From NCBI RefSeq assembly GCF_018717645.1, contig NZ_JAFLHG010000002.1, positions 291,433-355,432 on the forward strand: 64,000 nt of DNA, read 5' to 3'. Of the stretch, positions 29,576 through 37,749 are shown piece after piece (within the stretch, counting starts at the first letter, position 1; the number at the start of each line of letters is the position of its first letter). The notes beneath the pieces were generated by a model that was not told the DNA's origin, searched no databases, and worked only from the letters and a program-made list of their open reading frames with translations. Made by a program: the position numbers and the translations under genes. Source of the stretch: Microbacterium flavum (lineage in GTDB: Bacteria > Actinomycetota > Actinomycetes > Actinomycetales > Microbacteriaceae).

Positions 29576-29648
29576 TCCTCGGTAGCTCAATTGGCAGAGC
29601 AGCCGGCTGTTAACCGGCAGGTTCTTGGTTCGAGTCCAAGCCGGGGAG
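29576..29648 (+). tRNA. tRNA-Asn (GTT)
   Basis: A 73-nt cloverleaf. The acceptor TCCTCGG pairs with CCGGGGA, the D-arm is GCTC..GAGC, the anticodon stem GCCGG/CCGGC encloses loop CTGTTAA (anticodon GTT), and the T-arm CTTGG/CCAAG encloses TTCGAGT. The discriminator is G and CCA is not encoded. Confidence 0.97.
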
Positions 29649-29649
29649 C

Positions 29650-29690
29650 GAACGCCTCAGGGCTCCACCCCTGGGGCGTTCTCCTTTTCC
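29650..29690 (+). terminator. Rho-independent terminator of tRNA-Asn
   Basis: A 13-bp stem (one T-G wobble) pairs 29650-29662 with 29669-29681 and is followed by TCCTTTTCC. It lies two bases after the tRNA and overlaps the last codons of the membrane-protein gene on the opposite strand. Confidence 0.85.
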
Positions 29691-30235
29691 CTGGGCACTC
29701 CCGCGTCCTGCGCCGGCCAGAGCGCCACCATCGCTCCGAACACGACCGCGAAGGCCGCCGTCACCGTGAGGATGCCCGCCTCGCCGGCGTCCAGGCCCTG
29801 CGCGACCGCGGCCGCCGCCGCGGTCACGGCGATCGTCCCGAGGCTCGCGAGGACAGGCATCCGGATGCCCACCCGCACGCTCCGGTCCACCCGCGCCCAG
29901 GGCCTTCCCATCGACAGCAGCGTGGCGCACGTGTGCCAGCCGAGCAGGGCGACCGCCACCGGAACGAGGGCGAGTGTCGGCAGGGCCGCCGCGGCGGCCT
30001 GGAGGATCAGCAGGGCTGCCGTGAGGAGCGGCACGACCGTGCGGGGAAGAGCGACTCCGGTGGCGACCGCCACGACGCCCATCGAGGTCCAGAAGCTCGC
30101 ACCGGCGTGCAGGGTGATGCCGCCCTGCGCCGCCAGCCCGCAGGCCGCGAGCGCGAGGCGCAGCATCCAGTGCGCGGCGGGGCGCCGCCGTACGCGTTCG
30201 ATGAGGGCGATCAGCAACTCGGTCACGGCGCTCAT
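29657..30235 (-). CDS. Membrane protein of unknown function, last gene of MoxR operon
   Basis: A 192-residue protein with about five hydrophobic segments (for example ALPRTVVPLLTAALLILQAAAAALPTLALVPVAVALL in two pieces) and no recognisable motif. Its ATG overlaps the DUF58 stop (ATGA), so it belongs to the MoxR-DUF58 operon and may be a membrane partner of that system. The C-terminal tail (KENAPGVEP) is encoded by DNA that also forms the opposing tRNA-Asn terminator. Confidence 0.75.
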   Translation of the reverse strand: MSAVTELLIALIERVRRRPAAHWMLRLALAACGLAAQGGITLHAGASFWTSMGVVAVATGVALPRTVVPLLTAALLILQAAAAALPTLALVPVAVALLGWHTCATLLSMGRPWARVDRSVRVGIRMPVLASLGTIAVTAAAAAVAQGLDAGEAGILTVTAAFAVVFGAMVALWPAQDAGVPREKENAPGVEP

Positions 30236-31581
30236 CCCGGCATCCTTCCGCTGCGGGCCGTCGGGCGCTGCGCGGCGAGCGCCGCCGCGAGTGCGCCGAC
30301 GCCCCCGACCCCGCGCCAGGGCACGACGGGTATGCCGGCGTCACGAAGCCGCGCGACCTCGGGAGCGCGCTGCAGCCGGCGGAGCGCCCACGCCTCTTCC
30401 CAGAGTGCGGTCCCGGAGGTTCCGAGAGCCGCCTGCAGGGCCCGGGGCCGGTCGAGGGTGCCGCGCTCGATCCGGCCGAGCCGTGCGGGCAGGGTGTCGA
30501 CGACGAGGACGGCGGCGCCGCGCCGCACCAGCGCGGAGATCTCGCCCCGCACCTGCTCGTCGAGAAGAGGTGAGCAGACGACGGCGAACGTCCCCGGGCG
30601 CAGGCGCCGCACGGGTCGGAGCGCCCTCTGGACCCGGTCGTCGCGCCGGACGCCTCCGAACCGTGCGGCGAGCACGGCGAACTGGCGGATGCCGGCGCGC
30701 GGGGGGAGATCCGCGACGAGGCCGCCGAGGTCGTGCACGGCGACGCGGTCGCCGAGGCGCAGATAGTGCTCGGCCAGGGATGCCGCGGCCACGACCGTCG
30801 CATCGAGGCTCGAGGCGAACTCTCCCGGCATCTGCGCGGAGGTCGCGTCGGTGAGGGTGTCGAGGACGATGAGGACGTCGGTGTCGCGGTCGGCCGTGGT
30901 CGCGTTGGTATGCGGGCTGCCCGTCCGCGCGGTGACCCGCCAGTTGATACGCGTGAGGCGGTCGCCCGGCACGTACACGCGGATGTCGGCCAGGGCGCTG
31001 CCGTCGCCGGCGCGCCGGGAGTGATGGATGCCGGCGACGCCGATCGGGTGCGGGATCGCATCGCCCCGCCCGGGGACCGTCGCCGTCGGCGCCACATCCA
31101 CGACGCCGAGCGGCACGCGCACCTCTGTCTGCCACAAGCCCCGCGGATCGGATGCGACCACGATGGCCTCGCCCAGATCGAAACGCCCCCAGCGCCGCGG
31201 CCTTGCTTTGACGGTGGTCGCGTCGACGCCGCACGTCGCGCCCCACATCGGATCGAGCTCGACGTCCGCCGCCGGAGCCAGCGAGAGATCGACGACCGCA
31301 CCGGCGGCCTCACCCGAGCGGGAGGCGCCGTCACGGCCTGCCCGAGCGGTGACGGCGACCGCCTCTCCCGCCGCAAGAGCACGCGCCGACACGGTGACCG
31401 ACGGCGGCGGTTCCGTCGCGCGCGGTCGCCCGAGCACCCCGACCACGCACCACACCACGAACGGTGCCGCGAGGACGACGAGCTCGGGTCGGCCCGTCAC
31501 GAGGGCGAGGAGGGCTGTGCCCGCAGCGAGCAGAACGGCGCGCACGAACGATGGTGTCGGGCGGTGCACCGCGGGGCTCAT
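30232..31581 (-). CDS. DUF58 domain-containing membrane protein
   Basis: A 449-residue protein with two N-terminal membrane helices, a beta-sandwich region and the DUF58 core (YVPGDRLTRINWRVTARTGSPH), followed by a vWA-like segment (DVLIVLDTLTD). DUF58 proteins accompany MoxR ATPases as putative metal-dependent chaperone partners. ATG at 31581 is preferred because it overlaps the MoxR stop in an ATGA junction; upstream in-frame sequence belongs to the MoxR shadow. Confidence 0.9.
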   Translation of the reverse strand: MSPAVHRPTPSFVRAVLLAAGTALLALVTGRPELVVLAAPFVVWCVVGVLGRPRATEPPPSVTVSARALAAGEAVAVTARAGRDGASRSGEAAGAVVDLSLAPAADVELDPMWGATCGVDATTVKARPRRWGRFDLGEAIVVASDPRGLWQTEVRVPLGVVDVAPTATVPGRGDAIPHPIGVAGIHHSRRAGDGSALADIRVYVPGDRLTRINWRVTARTGSPHTNATTADRDTDVLIVLDTLTDATSAQMPGEFASSLDATVVAAASLAEHYLRLGDRVAVHDLGGLVADLPPRAGIRQFAVLAARFGGVRRDDRVQRALRPVRRLRPGTFAVVCSPLLDEQVRGEISALVRRGAAVLVVDTLPARLGRIERGTLDRPRALQAALGTSGTALWEEAWALRRLQRAPEVARLRDAGIPVVPWRGVGGVGALAAALAAQRPTARSGRMPG

Positions 31582-32570
31582 GCGCGGTCCGGACGGTACT
31601 CGACCGGCACCGGAACGCGCTCGAGGGCCGCGCCCACCACCTGCTCGCCGGATCGCCCGCTCAGCCACAGCTCGGGCCGGATGGTGATGCGGTGCGCCAG
31701 CGCGGCGGAGGCCAGCGCCTTGATGTCATCGGGGGAGACGAATCCGCGCCCATCGATCAGTGCGCGAGCGCGAGCACAGGTCACGAGGGCGAGGCTGCCG
31801 CGCGGCGAGGCGCCCACGAGCACCGCGGAATCGCTCCGGGTCGCCGCCGTCACCTCCACGGCGTAGCGGCCGACGGCGGGGTGGACGTAGACGTCCTCGG
31901 CCGCCTGCTGCACCGCGAGCACTGCGCGCGCGTCGAGCACCCGCCCGACTTCGATGTCGTCGGCGCGGCGCGCGATGCGCCGCTCGACGATCTCCCACTC
32001 CTGCGCCGCGTCGGGGTAGCCGAACCGCAGCCGCAGCAGGAAGCGGTCGAGCTGGGCCTCGGGCAGGGGGTACGTGCCCTCCGTCTCGACGGGGTTCGCC
32101 GTGGCCATCACATGGAACGGGCGCGGCAGCGCGTGCGTGCGCCCCTCGACGGTGACCTGGTGCTCCTGCATCGCCTCCAGCAGCGCCGCCTGGGTCTTCG
32201 GCGGGGTGCGGTTGATCTCGTCGGCCAGGAGGAAGCCCGCGAACACCGGCCCCGCGCGGAAGGAGAACTCGCCGCGGGACTGGTCGTAGATGTAGCTGCC
32301 GGTGAGATCGGCCGGCAGCTGGTCGGGAGTGAACTGGGCGCGCCGGAAGTCGAGGCCCAGCGCGTGCGCGAAGCTGCGGGCCGCGAGCGTCTTGCCGAGC
32401 CCCGGGAAGTCCTCGATCAGCACGTGGCCGCCCGCGACGATCGCGGTCAGCACCAGCTCGAGCGCCTCCCGTTTGCCGACGATGGCTCGTTCGACCTCGT
32501 CCAGCACGCTCCGGCAGGCCGCGCCCGCCTCGGTCAGGGACATGCGGGCGTTCTCCTCGTGCGTCGTCAC
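31578..32570 (-). CDS. MoxR family AAA+ ATPase
   Basis: A 330-residue AAA+ ATPase. Walker A is DFPGLGKTLAA, Walker B is LLADEINRTPPKTQAALLEAMQE, and the sensor region is VMATANPVETEGTYPLPEAQLDRFLL, all typical of MoxR (AAA_3). It is thought to act as a chaperone for maturation of protein complexes. The GTG at 32570 overlaps the upstream stop (GTGA); an internal ATG at 32543 is a weaker alternative. It is the central gene of the operon. Confidence 0.95.
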   Translation of the reverse strand: MTTHEENARMSLTEAGAACRSVLDEVERAIVGKREALELVLTAIVAGGHVLIEDFPGLGKTLAARSFAHALGLDFRRAQFTPDQLPADLTGSYIYDQSRGEFSFRAGPVFAGFLLADEINRTPPKTQAALLEAMQEHQVTVEGRTHALPRPFHVMATANPVETEGTYPLPEAQLDRFLLRLRFGYPDAAQEWEIVERRIARRADDIEVGRVLDARAVLAVQQAAEDVYVHPAVGRYAVEVTAATRSDSAVLVGASPRGSLALVTCARARALIDGRGFVSPDDIKALASAALAHRITIRPELWLSGRSGEQVVGAALERVPVPVEYRPDRA

Positions 32571-33022
32571 AGGTCGACCAGCTCTCTCAGGATCGTGCGC
32601 AATCGTGCGCGGGTGAGGGTGTGCGGCGGCGCACTCAGGTAGGTGTGAACGGCGGGTGCGGCGCTCGGGTCGACTCCCCGATCGCGGACGATGTCCGCGA
32701 TCGTCGCGTGCAGGGCGGCGAGGTCGTCCGGCCGCCCCTGCCGGGCTCCGCGGATTCTGCTCTCCAGCAGACGCGCCCCGCGTTCGACGCCCGACGGCCA
32801 CGCCTCGTCGGGCGTGCGGGGCTCCGATACGCCTTCGCCCGGATCGCTGGGCACCACGTGGCGGAACATCCACCAGATCACCCCGACCAGGCCGCCGCCG
32901 AGAGTCCAGACGAGCAGAGGTGCGCCGAAGCCCATCAGCAGAGCGGCGGTCCAGGCCAGTGCGCCGAGTACGGCGCCGCACAGGAGGGCGACGAGAGGAG
33001 AATCCCGAGTCCACCCCCTCAT
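32567..33022 (-). CDS. Small membrane protein of MoxR operon
   Basis: A 151-residue protein with two N-terminal membrane helices (about 9-50) and a soluble C-terminal half rich in Arg, Asp and Leu. I do not recognise a domain. Both ends overlap neighbours by 4 bp (ATGA with DUF4129 upstream, GTGA with MoxR downstream), which argues strongly that it is translated. In related operons this position holds proteins linking the DUF4129 and MoxR components. Confidence 0.75.
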   Translation of the reverse strand: MRGWTRDSPLVALLCGAVLGALAWTAALLMGFGAPLLVWTLGGGLVGVIWWMFRHVVPSDPGEGVSEPRTPDEAWPSGVERGARLLESRIRGARQGRPDDLAALHATIADIVRDRGVDPSAAPAVHTYLSAPPHTLTRARLRTILRELVDL

Positions 33023-33762
33023 GGCGCGTCCGTCCCGGCATCCGACCGGGCGACAGCCGGCGGGACTCGACCCCCCGGGCGCGCGAGCGCGGCGTCCAGC
33101 TCCGCAAGGTCGGCACGCGCCTGCACCACGGCGCCGGCAGGGAGGGGGGCGGCGGCGAACAGCGCCTGCGTGTACAGCCGGGAGAGGCGCGCGGCGGGAG
33201 CGGCCGGAGCGTCGAGGCGGGAGAGGATGCCGATGACGTACTCCGATGCGGTCTGGCTCGCCTCGCGGGGGATCCCCGCCTCGCCGCCGAGCGACTCGAC
33301 CGACTCCCAGCAGCGGATCACCGCGCGGTTCGCGTCGTCCTCGAGCGCGATCTGCTCCCTCGCCCGGCGGAACGCGTCCTGGACCGCTCCGGCATCGACC
33401 ACCGGTGCGGTCACCACCTCGTCGATGCGCGCCGGCGCCGTCCGCGCAGCGAACGCGCGCGCCACGCGCACGACGATCAGGATGACGGCGGCGAGTGCCG
33501 CGAGGGCGAGGAGCGTGCCCAGGATGCTCTGCACGTCTTCCGGCACCTGTACGTTCCGGCGCGGCGGCTGGATCAGCGTCGGGGCCGGGAATCCGGAGGC
33601 GGTCGGAAGGATCACCGACCGGCCGCGCTGGTCGGCGACCGGGCCTGGCGCGGACGTGATGAGCGTCGGCGGCGCGAAGGCGCTCGCGAAAGCCAGCCCG
33701 ATGCAGACCGCGACGGCGACCAGACCCGCGGCGCGGGTGCGGCGGCGCACGGGTCTTGTCAT
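33019..33762 (-). CDS. DUF4129 domain-containing membrane protein
   Basis: A 247-residue protein. It has an N-terminal membrane helix (GLVAVAVCIGLAFASAF), a second helix near 90-110 (GTLLALAALAAVILIVV) and a cytoplasmic C-terminal DUF4129 domain, seen in ESVESLGGEAGIPREASQTASEYV and LSRLYTQALFA. DUF4129 is a standard partner of DUF58-MoxR systems. ATG at 33762 starts 10 bp after the def stop, so readthrough from def is likely; there is no Shine-Dalgarno. Confidence 0.85.
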   Translation of the reverse strand: MTRPVRRRTRAAGLVAVAVCIGLAFASAFAPPTLITSAPGPVADQRGRSVILPTASGFPAPTLIQPPRRNVQVPEDVQSILGTLLALAALAAVILIVVRVARAFAARTAPARIDEVVTAPVVDAGAVQDAFRRAREQIALEDDANRAVIRCWESVESLGGEAGIPREASQTASEYVIGILSRLDAPAAPAARLSRLYTQALFAAAPLPAGAVVQARADLAELDAALARPGGRVPPAVARSDAGTDAP

Positions 33763-33772
33763 CGGGTCAGGG

Positions 33773-34339
33773 TCAGGCGTCGATGTCGTCGATGCCCGGC
33801 GTCCACGCTGCGCCCGGCCGACCCCAGCCGCGCTTGCGGGCGATCTTCTGCACGGTCTTCCAATCGCCGTCGTCGAGACGGTCGAGGTACAGGATGCCGT
33901 CGAGGTGATCGAACTCGTGCTGCATGATGCGCGCACGCCATCCGTCGACCTCGATCCGCACGGCCTCCCCGTCGAGGTCGGTCCCCGTCACGGTGACGCG
34001 CTCGGACCGGCGCAGGGGGAATCGTTCCCCCGGGAAGGACAAGCATCCCTCGGCCTCCTCGTCGGGGTCCGGGGCTCCCGGCTCGAGCGGCACCATCCAC
34101 AGCTCCGGGTTGATGATCACGCCGCGCCACGGCGTTCCGTCGTCATCCGGGTAGGTGTAGGTGTAGATGCGCAGGCCCACGCCCACCTGGGGTGCGGCGA
34201 GACCGACGCCGGGAGCGGCATCCATCGTCTCGAACATATCCGCGACGAGGCGACGCACGTCGTCGGTGATCTGCTCGACGGGAGCGGCGGGGGCGTGCAG
34301 GACGGGATCGCCCATGATGCGAATCGGGAGAACAGCCAC
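33773..34339 (-). CDS. def: Peptide deformylase
   Basis: A 188-residue metalloenzyme removing the formyl group from nascent proteins. All three motifs are present: GVGLAAPQ, EGCLSFPG (metal Cys) and QHEFDHLDG (two metal His and catalytic Glu). The GTG start at 34339 is 6 nt downstream of TAGGCT (34346-34351), implying a leaderless mRNA. It probably heads the transcript that continues into the DUF4129-MoxR-DUF58 genes. Confidence 0.97.
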   Translation of the reverse strand: MAVLPIRIMGDPVLHAPAAPVEQITDDVRRLVADMFETMDAAPGVGLAAPQVGVGLRIYTYTYPDDDGTPWRGVIINPELWMVPLEPGAPDPDEEAEGCLSFPGERFPLRRSERVTVTGTDLDGEAVRIEVDGWRARIMQHEFDHLDGILYLDRLDDGDWKTVQKIARKRGWGRPGAAWTPGIDDIDA

Positions 34340-34381
34340 GCCTTGAGCCTATCGAGCGCACCCGGCGGTTAGTGTCGAGTG
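34340..34381. promoter_or_regulatory. Divergent leaderless promoters def/DMT transporter
   Basis: TAGGCT (minus, 34346-34351) and TAGTGT (plus, 34370-34375) each end 6 nt before the respective start codon. The two -10 boxes are only 18 bp apart in a 42-bp intergenic region. Confidence 0.55.
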
Positions 34382-35473
34382 ATGGATGCCGCACCCTCCC
34401 TGGACGACGTCGCCGACCAGCTCGTCGGTGTCTTCGCGGACCCCGGGATCCTCATCGGCATCCCGCTGGCTCTCCTGGGCGCGATCTTCATGTCCTTCGG
34501 CGCCCAGTACCAGCACCGCGGCGTGCAGAAGGTCGAACGGCTCACGCGCACCGACGGGGGAGCGGGCCTCACCGGCGGGCAGATGTGGAACCTCCTGCGG
34601 CGTCCTTCGTGGGTCGCCGGCACGGTCATGCTGGGTCTCGCGATCGTGTGCCAGCTCGCCGCGCTCTCGTTCGCGCCGCTTATCCTCGTGCAGCCGCTGG
34701 GGGCCGTCTCCCTCGTCATCACCACGCTCCTGAATGCCCGCATCAGTGGGCACAAGCCCACCCGCCGTTCGATCATGGCGATCGCACTGTGCATCACGGG
34801 CATCCTCATCTTCGTCACGATCGCCGCGCTCTACGCGACGGAGACGCCGATCAGCAACGGGCAGCTCATCACCGTCCTGATCATCCTCGCCGTCGTGATC
34901 GTCGTCCTGGGCGGCACGTGGGTGTGGCTGCGCAGCCGCGTGTCCGCGCTGTTCTACATCCTCGCCGCCGGGATGATCTACGGTTTCGTCGCCACGCTCG
35001 CGAAGGTCGTCATCAACCGCGTCCAGAACGGGAACTTCGACTGGCTGACCATCGTCTGCATCGTCGCTCTGGTGGCGGCGACGGCGTCGGGCGCCTACTT
35101 CGTGCAGACCGCCTACGCGTCAGGCCCCCCGGACCTGGTGATCGCCGGACTCACCGTCGTGGACCCGATCGTCGCGATCATCATCGGTCTCGCCGTGCTG
35201 CACGAGGCGGACGGCGCCCCGTTCGGCGCGTACATCGGCTTCGTCGTCGCCGGGGCGCTCGCCGTGGTCGGCGTGTTCCTGCTGGCGCGCTACCACCCGG
35301 AGGTCGTCAGCAACAGCCAGGAGGTCCCGATTCCTCGAGGCAGTGACGGGGGTCGACGCACCCCGGGCGAGGCGCGGACGAACTCCGAGAAGCTGACGGA
35401 TGCCGTGGCGAAGGTCTGGCCGGAGCCGCCCGTCCGCGACCCGGACGACCCTCGCCCGACGCCGAGACCCTGA
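34382..35473 (+). CDS. DMT-superfamily (EamA/NIPA-like) membrane transporter
   Basis: A 363-residue membrane protein with about nine helices in two DMT-like halves (for example LVQPLGAVSLVITTLLNARISG and VVDPIVAIIIGLAVLHEADGAPFGAYIGF) and a hydrophilic C-terminal tail of about 60 residues. The first half resembles NIPA-type magnesium transporters, but the substrate is not determined by sequence. The ATG at 34382 (next to a GTG at 34379) is chosen because TAGTGT ends 6 nt before it. Confidence 0.85.
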   Translation: MDAAPSLDDVADQLVGVFADPGILIGIPLALLGAIFMSFGAQYQHRGVQKVERLTRTDGGAGLTGGQMWNLLRRPSWVAGTVMLGLAIVCQLAALSFAPLILVQPLGAVSLVITTLLNARISGHKPTRRSIMAIALCITGILIFVTIAALYATETPISNGQLITVLIILAVVIVVLGGTWVWLRSRVSALFYILAAGMIYGFVATLAKVVINRVQNGNFDWLTIVCIVALVAATASGAYFVQTAYASGPPDLVIAGLTVVDPIVAIIIGLAVLHEADGAPFGAYIGFVVAGALAVVGVFLLARYHPEVVSNSQEVPIPRGSDGGRRTPGEARTNSEKLTDAVAKVWPEPPVRDPDDPRPTPRP

Positions 35474-35515
35474 CCCGGGCGCGGGCGCCGCTCGGCCAGG
35501 CGCCCTCGCCATCGC

Positions 35516-35521
35516 TAGAAT
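35516..35521 (+). promoter_or_regulatory. -10 hexamer TAGAAT of tRNA-Met
   Basis: TAGAAT lies 23 bp upstream of the tRNA 5' end, in a position that fits a start about 17 nt before mature tRNA. Confidence 0.6.
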
Positions 35522-35544
35522 CGGTGAGCCGGCCCTGCCGGCGC

Positions 35545-35619
35545 GGGGCGGTGGCCAAGCTGGTTAAGGCAGCGGGCTCATAACCCGACGATTCGTGGGT
35601 TCAAGTCCCACCCGCCCTA
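35545..35619 (+). tRNA. tRNA-Met (CAT)
   Basis: A 75-nt cloverleaf with anticodon loop CTCATAA and T-arm GTGGG/CCCAC around TTCAAGT. The acceptor GGGGCGG pairs with CCGCCCT, giving a weak G-T first pair. The anticodon stem has GGG/CCC next to the loop, a feature of initiator tRNA, but position 27-43 is a G-A mismatch. The elongator is most likely; initiator or lysidine-type tRNA-Ile cannot be excluded by eye. Confidence 0.88.
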
Positions 35620-35638
35620 CCGCGACCGCTTCGCCGTG

Positions 35639-35665
35639 CCGCGAATCACACGGTTGTGATTGCGG
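35639..35665. promoter_or_regulatory. Palindrome overlapping the DUF3145 -35 element
   Basis: A perfect AATCACA-CGGT-TGTGATT core (35644-35661) extends with CCGC/GCGG and one bulged G to an 11-bp stem. It begins 20 bp after tRNA-Met and covers the TTGTGA -35 of the next promoter. It could be an operator or a weak tRNA terminator; no T-tract follows. Confidence 0.6.
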
Positions 35666-35683
35666 GCCGCGATCGGTCATAAT
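35654..35683 (+). promoter_or_regulatory. Promoter of DUF3145 gene (TTGTGA-18-CATAAT)
   Basis: TTGTGA at 35654-35659 and CATAAT at 35678-35683 with an 18-bp spacer give the best two-box promoter in the window. It predicts a 5' UTR of about 85 nt, which includes two tandem 12-bp units beginning AGTTCCGCC (35700 and 35712). Confidence 0.6.
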
Positions 35684-35774
35684 GGGCCCATAACCGCATA
35701 GTTCCGCCAGTAGTTCCGCCGGTTGTTTCCATCAGGTCGTAGGGGAAGACGTACCTGAAGAAACGGAGAAACCG

Positions 35775-36287
35775 ATGGCGTCTGTGGCGACCACACTGGC
35801 GCGCGGAGTGATCTACATCCACTCCGCGCCGCGAGCGCTGTGCCCCCATCTCGAGTGGGCGGTGGGGCGTGCCCTCGGGCGCGCCGTGAACTTCGACTGG
35901 GCCGATCAGCCGGTGCTCGCCGGCAGCAGGCGCGCGGAGTTCTACTGGGAGGGCCCGGCGGGGACGGGCGCGGCGCTGGCGACAGCCATCCGCGGCTGGG
36001 AGCACCTGCGTTTCGAAGTCAGCGAGGATCCCTCGCCGCGCAGCGACGGTGGACGGTGGATGCACACCCCTGACCTCGGCATCCACTTCGCGCAGACCGA
36101 CACCGCGGGCAACGTGGTCATCGGCGAGGACCGCATCCGGTACGCGATGGAGATCGCGGCGGGCGACATGATCGAACTCCAGCGCGAGCTCGATGTGGCG
36201 CTCGGGGCTGCCTGGGACGAGGAGCTCGAGACCTTCCGTCACGCCAGCGACGATGCGCCGGTCGTCTGGCTGCACAAGGTGGGCTGA
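35775..36287 (+). CDS. DUF3145 family protein
   Basis: A 170-residue protein conserved in actinobacteria and assignable to DUF3145 from features such as GVIYIHSAPRALCPHLEWAVG and WADQPVLAGSRRAEFYWEGP. Its function is unknown. A GGAGAA site at 35765-35770 supports the ATG at 35775, one of the clearer Shine-Dalgarno starts here. It faces fabF across a strong terminator; in many actinobacteria this family lies close to aceE and the fab genes, hinting at a link with lipid metabolism. Confidence 0.88.
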   Translation: MASVATTLARGVIYIHSAPRALCPHLEWAVGRALGRAVNFDWADQPVLAGSRRAEFYWEGPAGTGAALATAIRGWEHLRFEVSEDPSPRSDGGRWMHTPDLGIHFAQTDTAGNVVIGEDRIRYAMEIAAGDMIELQRELDVALGAAWDEELETFRHASDDAPVVWLHKVG

Positions 36288-36419
36288 CGGCCGACAGGCT
36301 CGGAGTCCCACCGGCTCCAGAACCGCACAACTTCACAGACCAGGCGGCGCTCATGCGCCCGTACCCGCCTCGGACGGCTTCCCGGGGACGGGGATCGCGT
36401 ATCCGTCGCCTCACCCGAG

Positions 36420-36473
36420 AAGGGCCCCTCCGTCCACTCCCTGCAGCTGTCAGGGGTGGGGGAGGGGCCCTTT
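36420..36473. terminator. Bidirectional terminator between DUF3145 and fabF
   Basis: A perfect 12-bp stem pairs AAGGGCCCCTCC (36420-36431) with 36461-36472. The 29-nt loop contains its own CCCTG/CAGGG stem. Short T runs follow on the plus strand. The rest of 36288-36494 shows no gene. Confidence 0.8.
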
Positions 36474-36494
36474 CACGTGGCCTCGGGGCGCCGG

Positions 36495-37733
36495 TCAGGC
36501 GGACGCGAAGGCGACGACGGCGTTGTGCCCGCCGAAGCCGAACGAGTTGCTGATCGCGAGCTGGTCGCCGGCACCGAGCGGCGTCGGCTCGCCCGACAGC
36601 AGGAACGGCACGGCCGGGTCCTGTTCGGTGATGTTGATCGTCGGGGGCGCGACGCGGTCGCGGAGCGCCTGGACCGTGAAGATCGCCTCGAGGGCGCCGG
36701 TCCCGCCGAGGAGGTGTCCGGTGGATGCCTTCGTCGCCGAGACCGGGATCTCGTCGAGACGGTCGCCGAAGACGCTGTGCAGCGCGACGTACTCATTGGG
36801 GTCGCCGACGGGCGTCGAGGTCGCGTGGGCGTTGATGTGGGTGACGTCGTCGGGCGATGCACCGGCCATCTCCAGCGCGAGTCGCACGGCGCGGGAGGCG
36901 CCCGCGCCGGAGGGGTCGTTCGCGGTGATGTGGTACGAGTCCGCCGTCACCCCGCCCCCGGCGAGCACGGCGTAGATCTTCGCGCCGCGGGCGCGCGCGT
37001 GCTCCTCGGTCTCGAGGATGAGGACCCCGGCCCCTTCTCCCATGACGAAGCCGTCACGGTCGATGCTCGCCGGCCGCGAGGCGGTCTCGGGGGAGTCGTT
37101 CCGCTTGGAGAGCGCCTGCATCGAGGAGAAGGAGGCGATCGTCACGGGGTGGATCACCGACTCCGTGCCGCCGGCGATGACGACGTCGGCGAGCCCGTCG
37201 CGCAGGTGCTCGATCGCGTTGACGAGCGCTTCCGTGCTGGAGGCGCAGGCGCTCGCGACGGTCCGGGCGTACGCACGCGCGCCGAAATGCAGGGACAGGT
37301 TCCCCGCGGCGGCGTTCGGCATGAGCATCGGGACCGTCATCGGCAGCACTCGACGGGGGCCCTTCTCGCGAAGAGTGTCCCAGGCATCCAGCAGCGTCCA
37401 GAGGCCGCCGATGCCGGTGGCGAAGTCGACGCCGAGTCGCTCTGGATCGACCTCCGGACTGCCCGCGTCCGCCCAGGCCTCCTGCGCCGCGACCAGAGCG
37501 AACTGGCTCGAGGGGTCGAGCCGCTTGGCGATCGGACGCTCGAGCACGGTGTCGGGGCGCACCGCCGCCTGCGCGGCGAACGTGACGGGGAGGTTGTACT
37601 GCTCGACCCAGTCGTATTCGAGGGTGCGCGTGCCGGACGCGCCGTCCAGGAGGGCCGACCAGCTGTCGGGTGCCGTGCCTCCGATGGGGCTGGACGCGCC
37701 GATGCCGGTGACGACGATGCGGGAAGTGCTCAT
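36495..37733 (-). CDS. fabF: 3-oxoacyl-ACP synthase II (FabF/KasA type)
   Basis: A 412-residue thiolase-fold condensing enzyme that elongates acyl-ACP with malonyl-ACP. The nucleophile Cys lies in VASACASSTEA and the two catalytic His in NAHATSTPVGD and KASTGHLLGGTG; the C-terminal NSFGFGGHNAVV is typical. It is the last gene of the fab cluster and is separated from acpP by 63 bp containing a strong hairpin. Confidence 0.97.
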   Translation of the reverse strand: MSTSRIVVTGIGASSPIGGTAPDSWSALLDGASGTRTLEYDWVEQYNLPVTFAAQAAVRPDTVLERPIAKRLDPSSQFALVAAQEAWADAGSPEVDPERLGVDFATGIGGLWTLLDAWDTLREKGPRRVLPMTVPMLMPNAAAGNLSLHFGARAYARTVASACASSTEALVNAIEHLRDGLADVVIAGGTESVIHPVTIASFSSMQALSKRNDSPETASRPASIDRDGFVMGEGAGVLILETEEHARARGAKIYAVLAGGGVTADSYHITANDPSGAGASRAVRLALEMAGASPDDVTHINAHATSTPVGDPNEYVALHSVFGDRLDEIPVSATKASTGHLLGGTGALEAIFTVQALRDRVAPPTINITEQDPAVPFLLSGEPTPLGAGDQLAISNSFGFGGHNAVVAFASA

Positions 37734-37749
37734 GGGTGTCCTCGATGCT

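Noticed and set aside
29591..30766. Open frame beginning inside tRNA-Asn
   Set aside because: It starts within the tRNA cloverleaf and runs antisense to the membrane protein and DUF58 genes.
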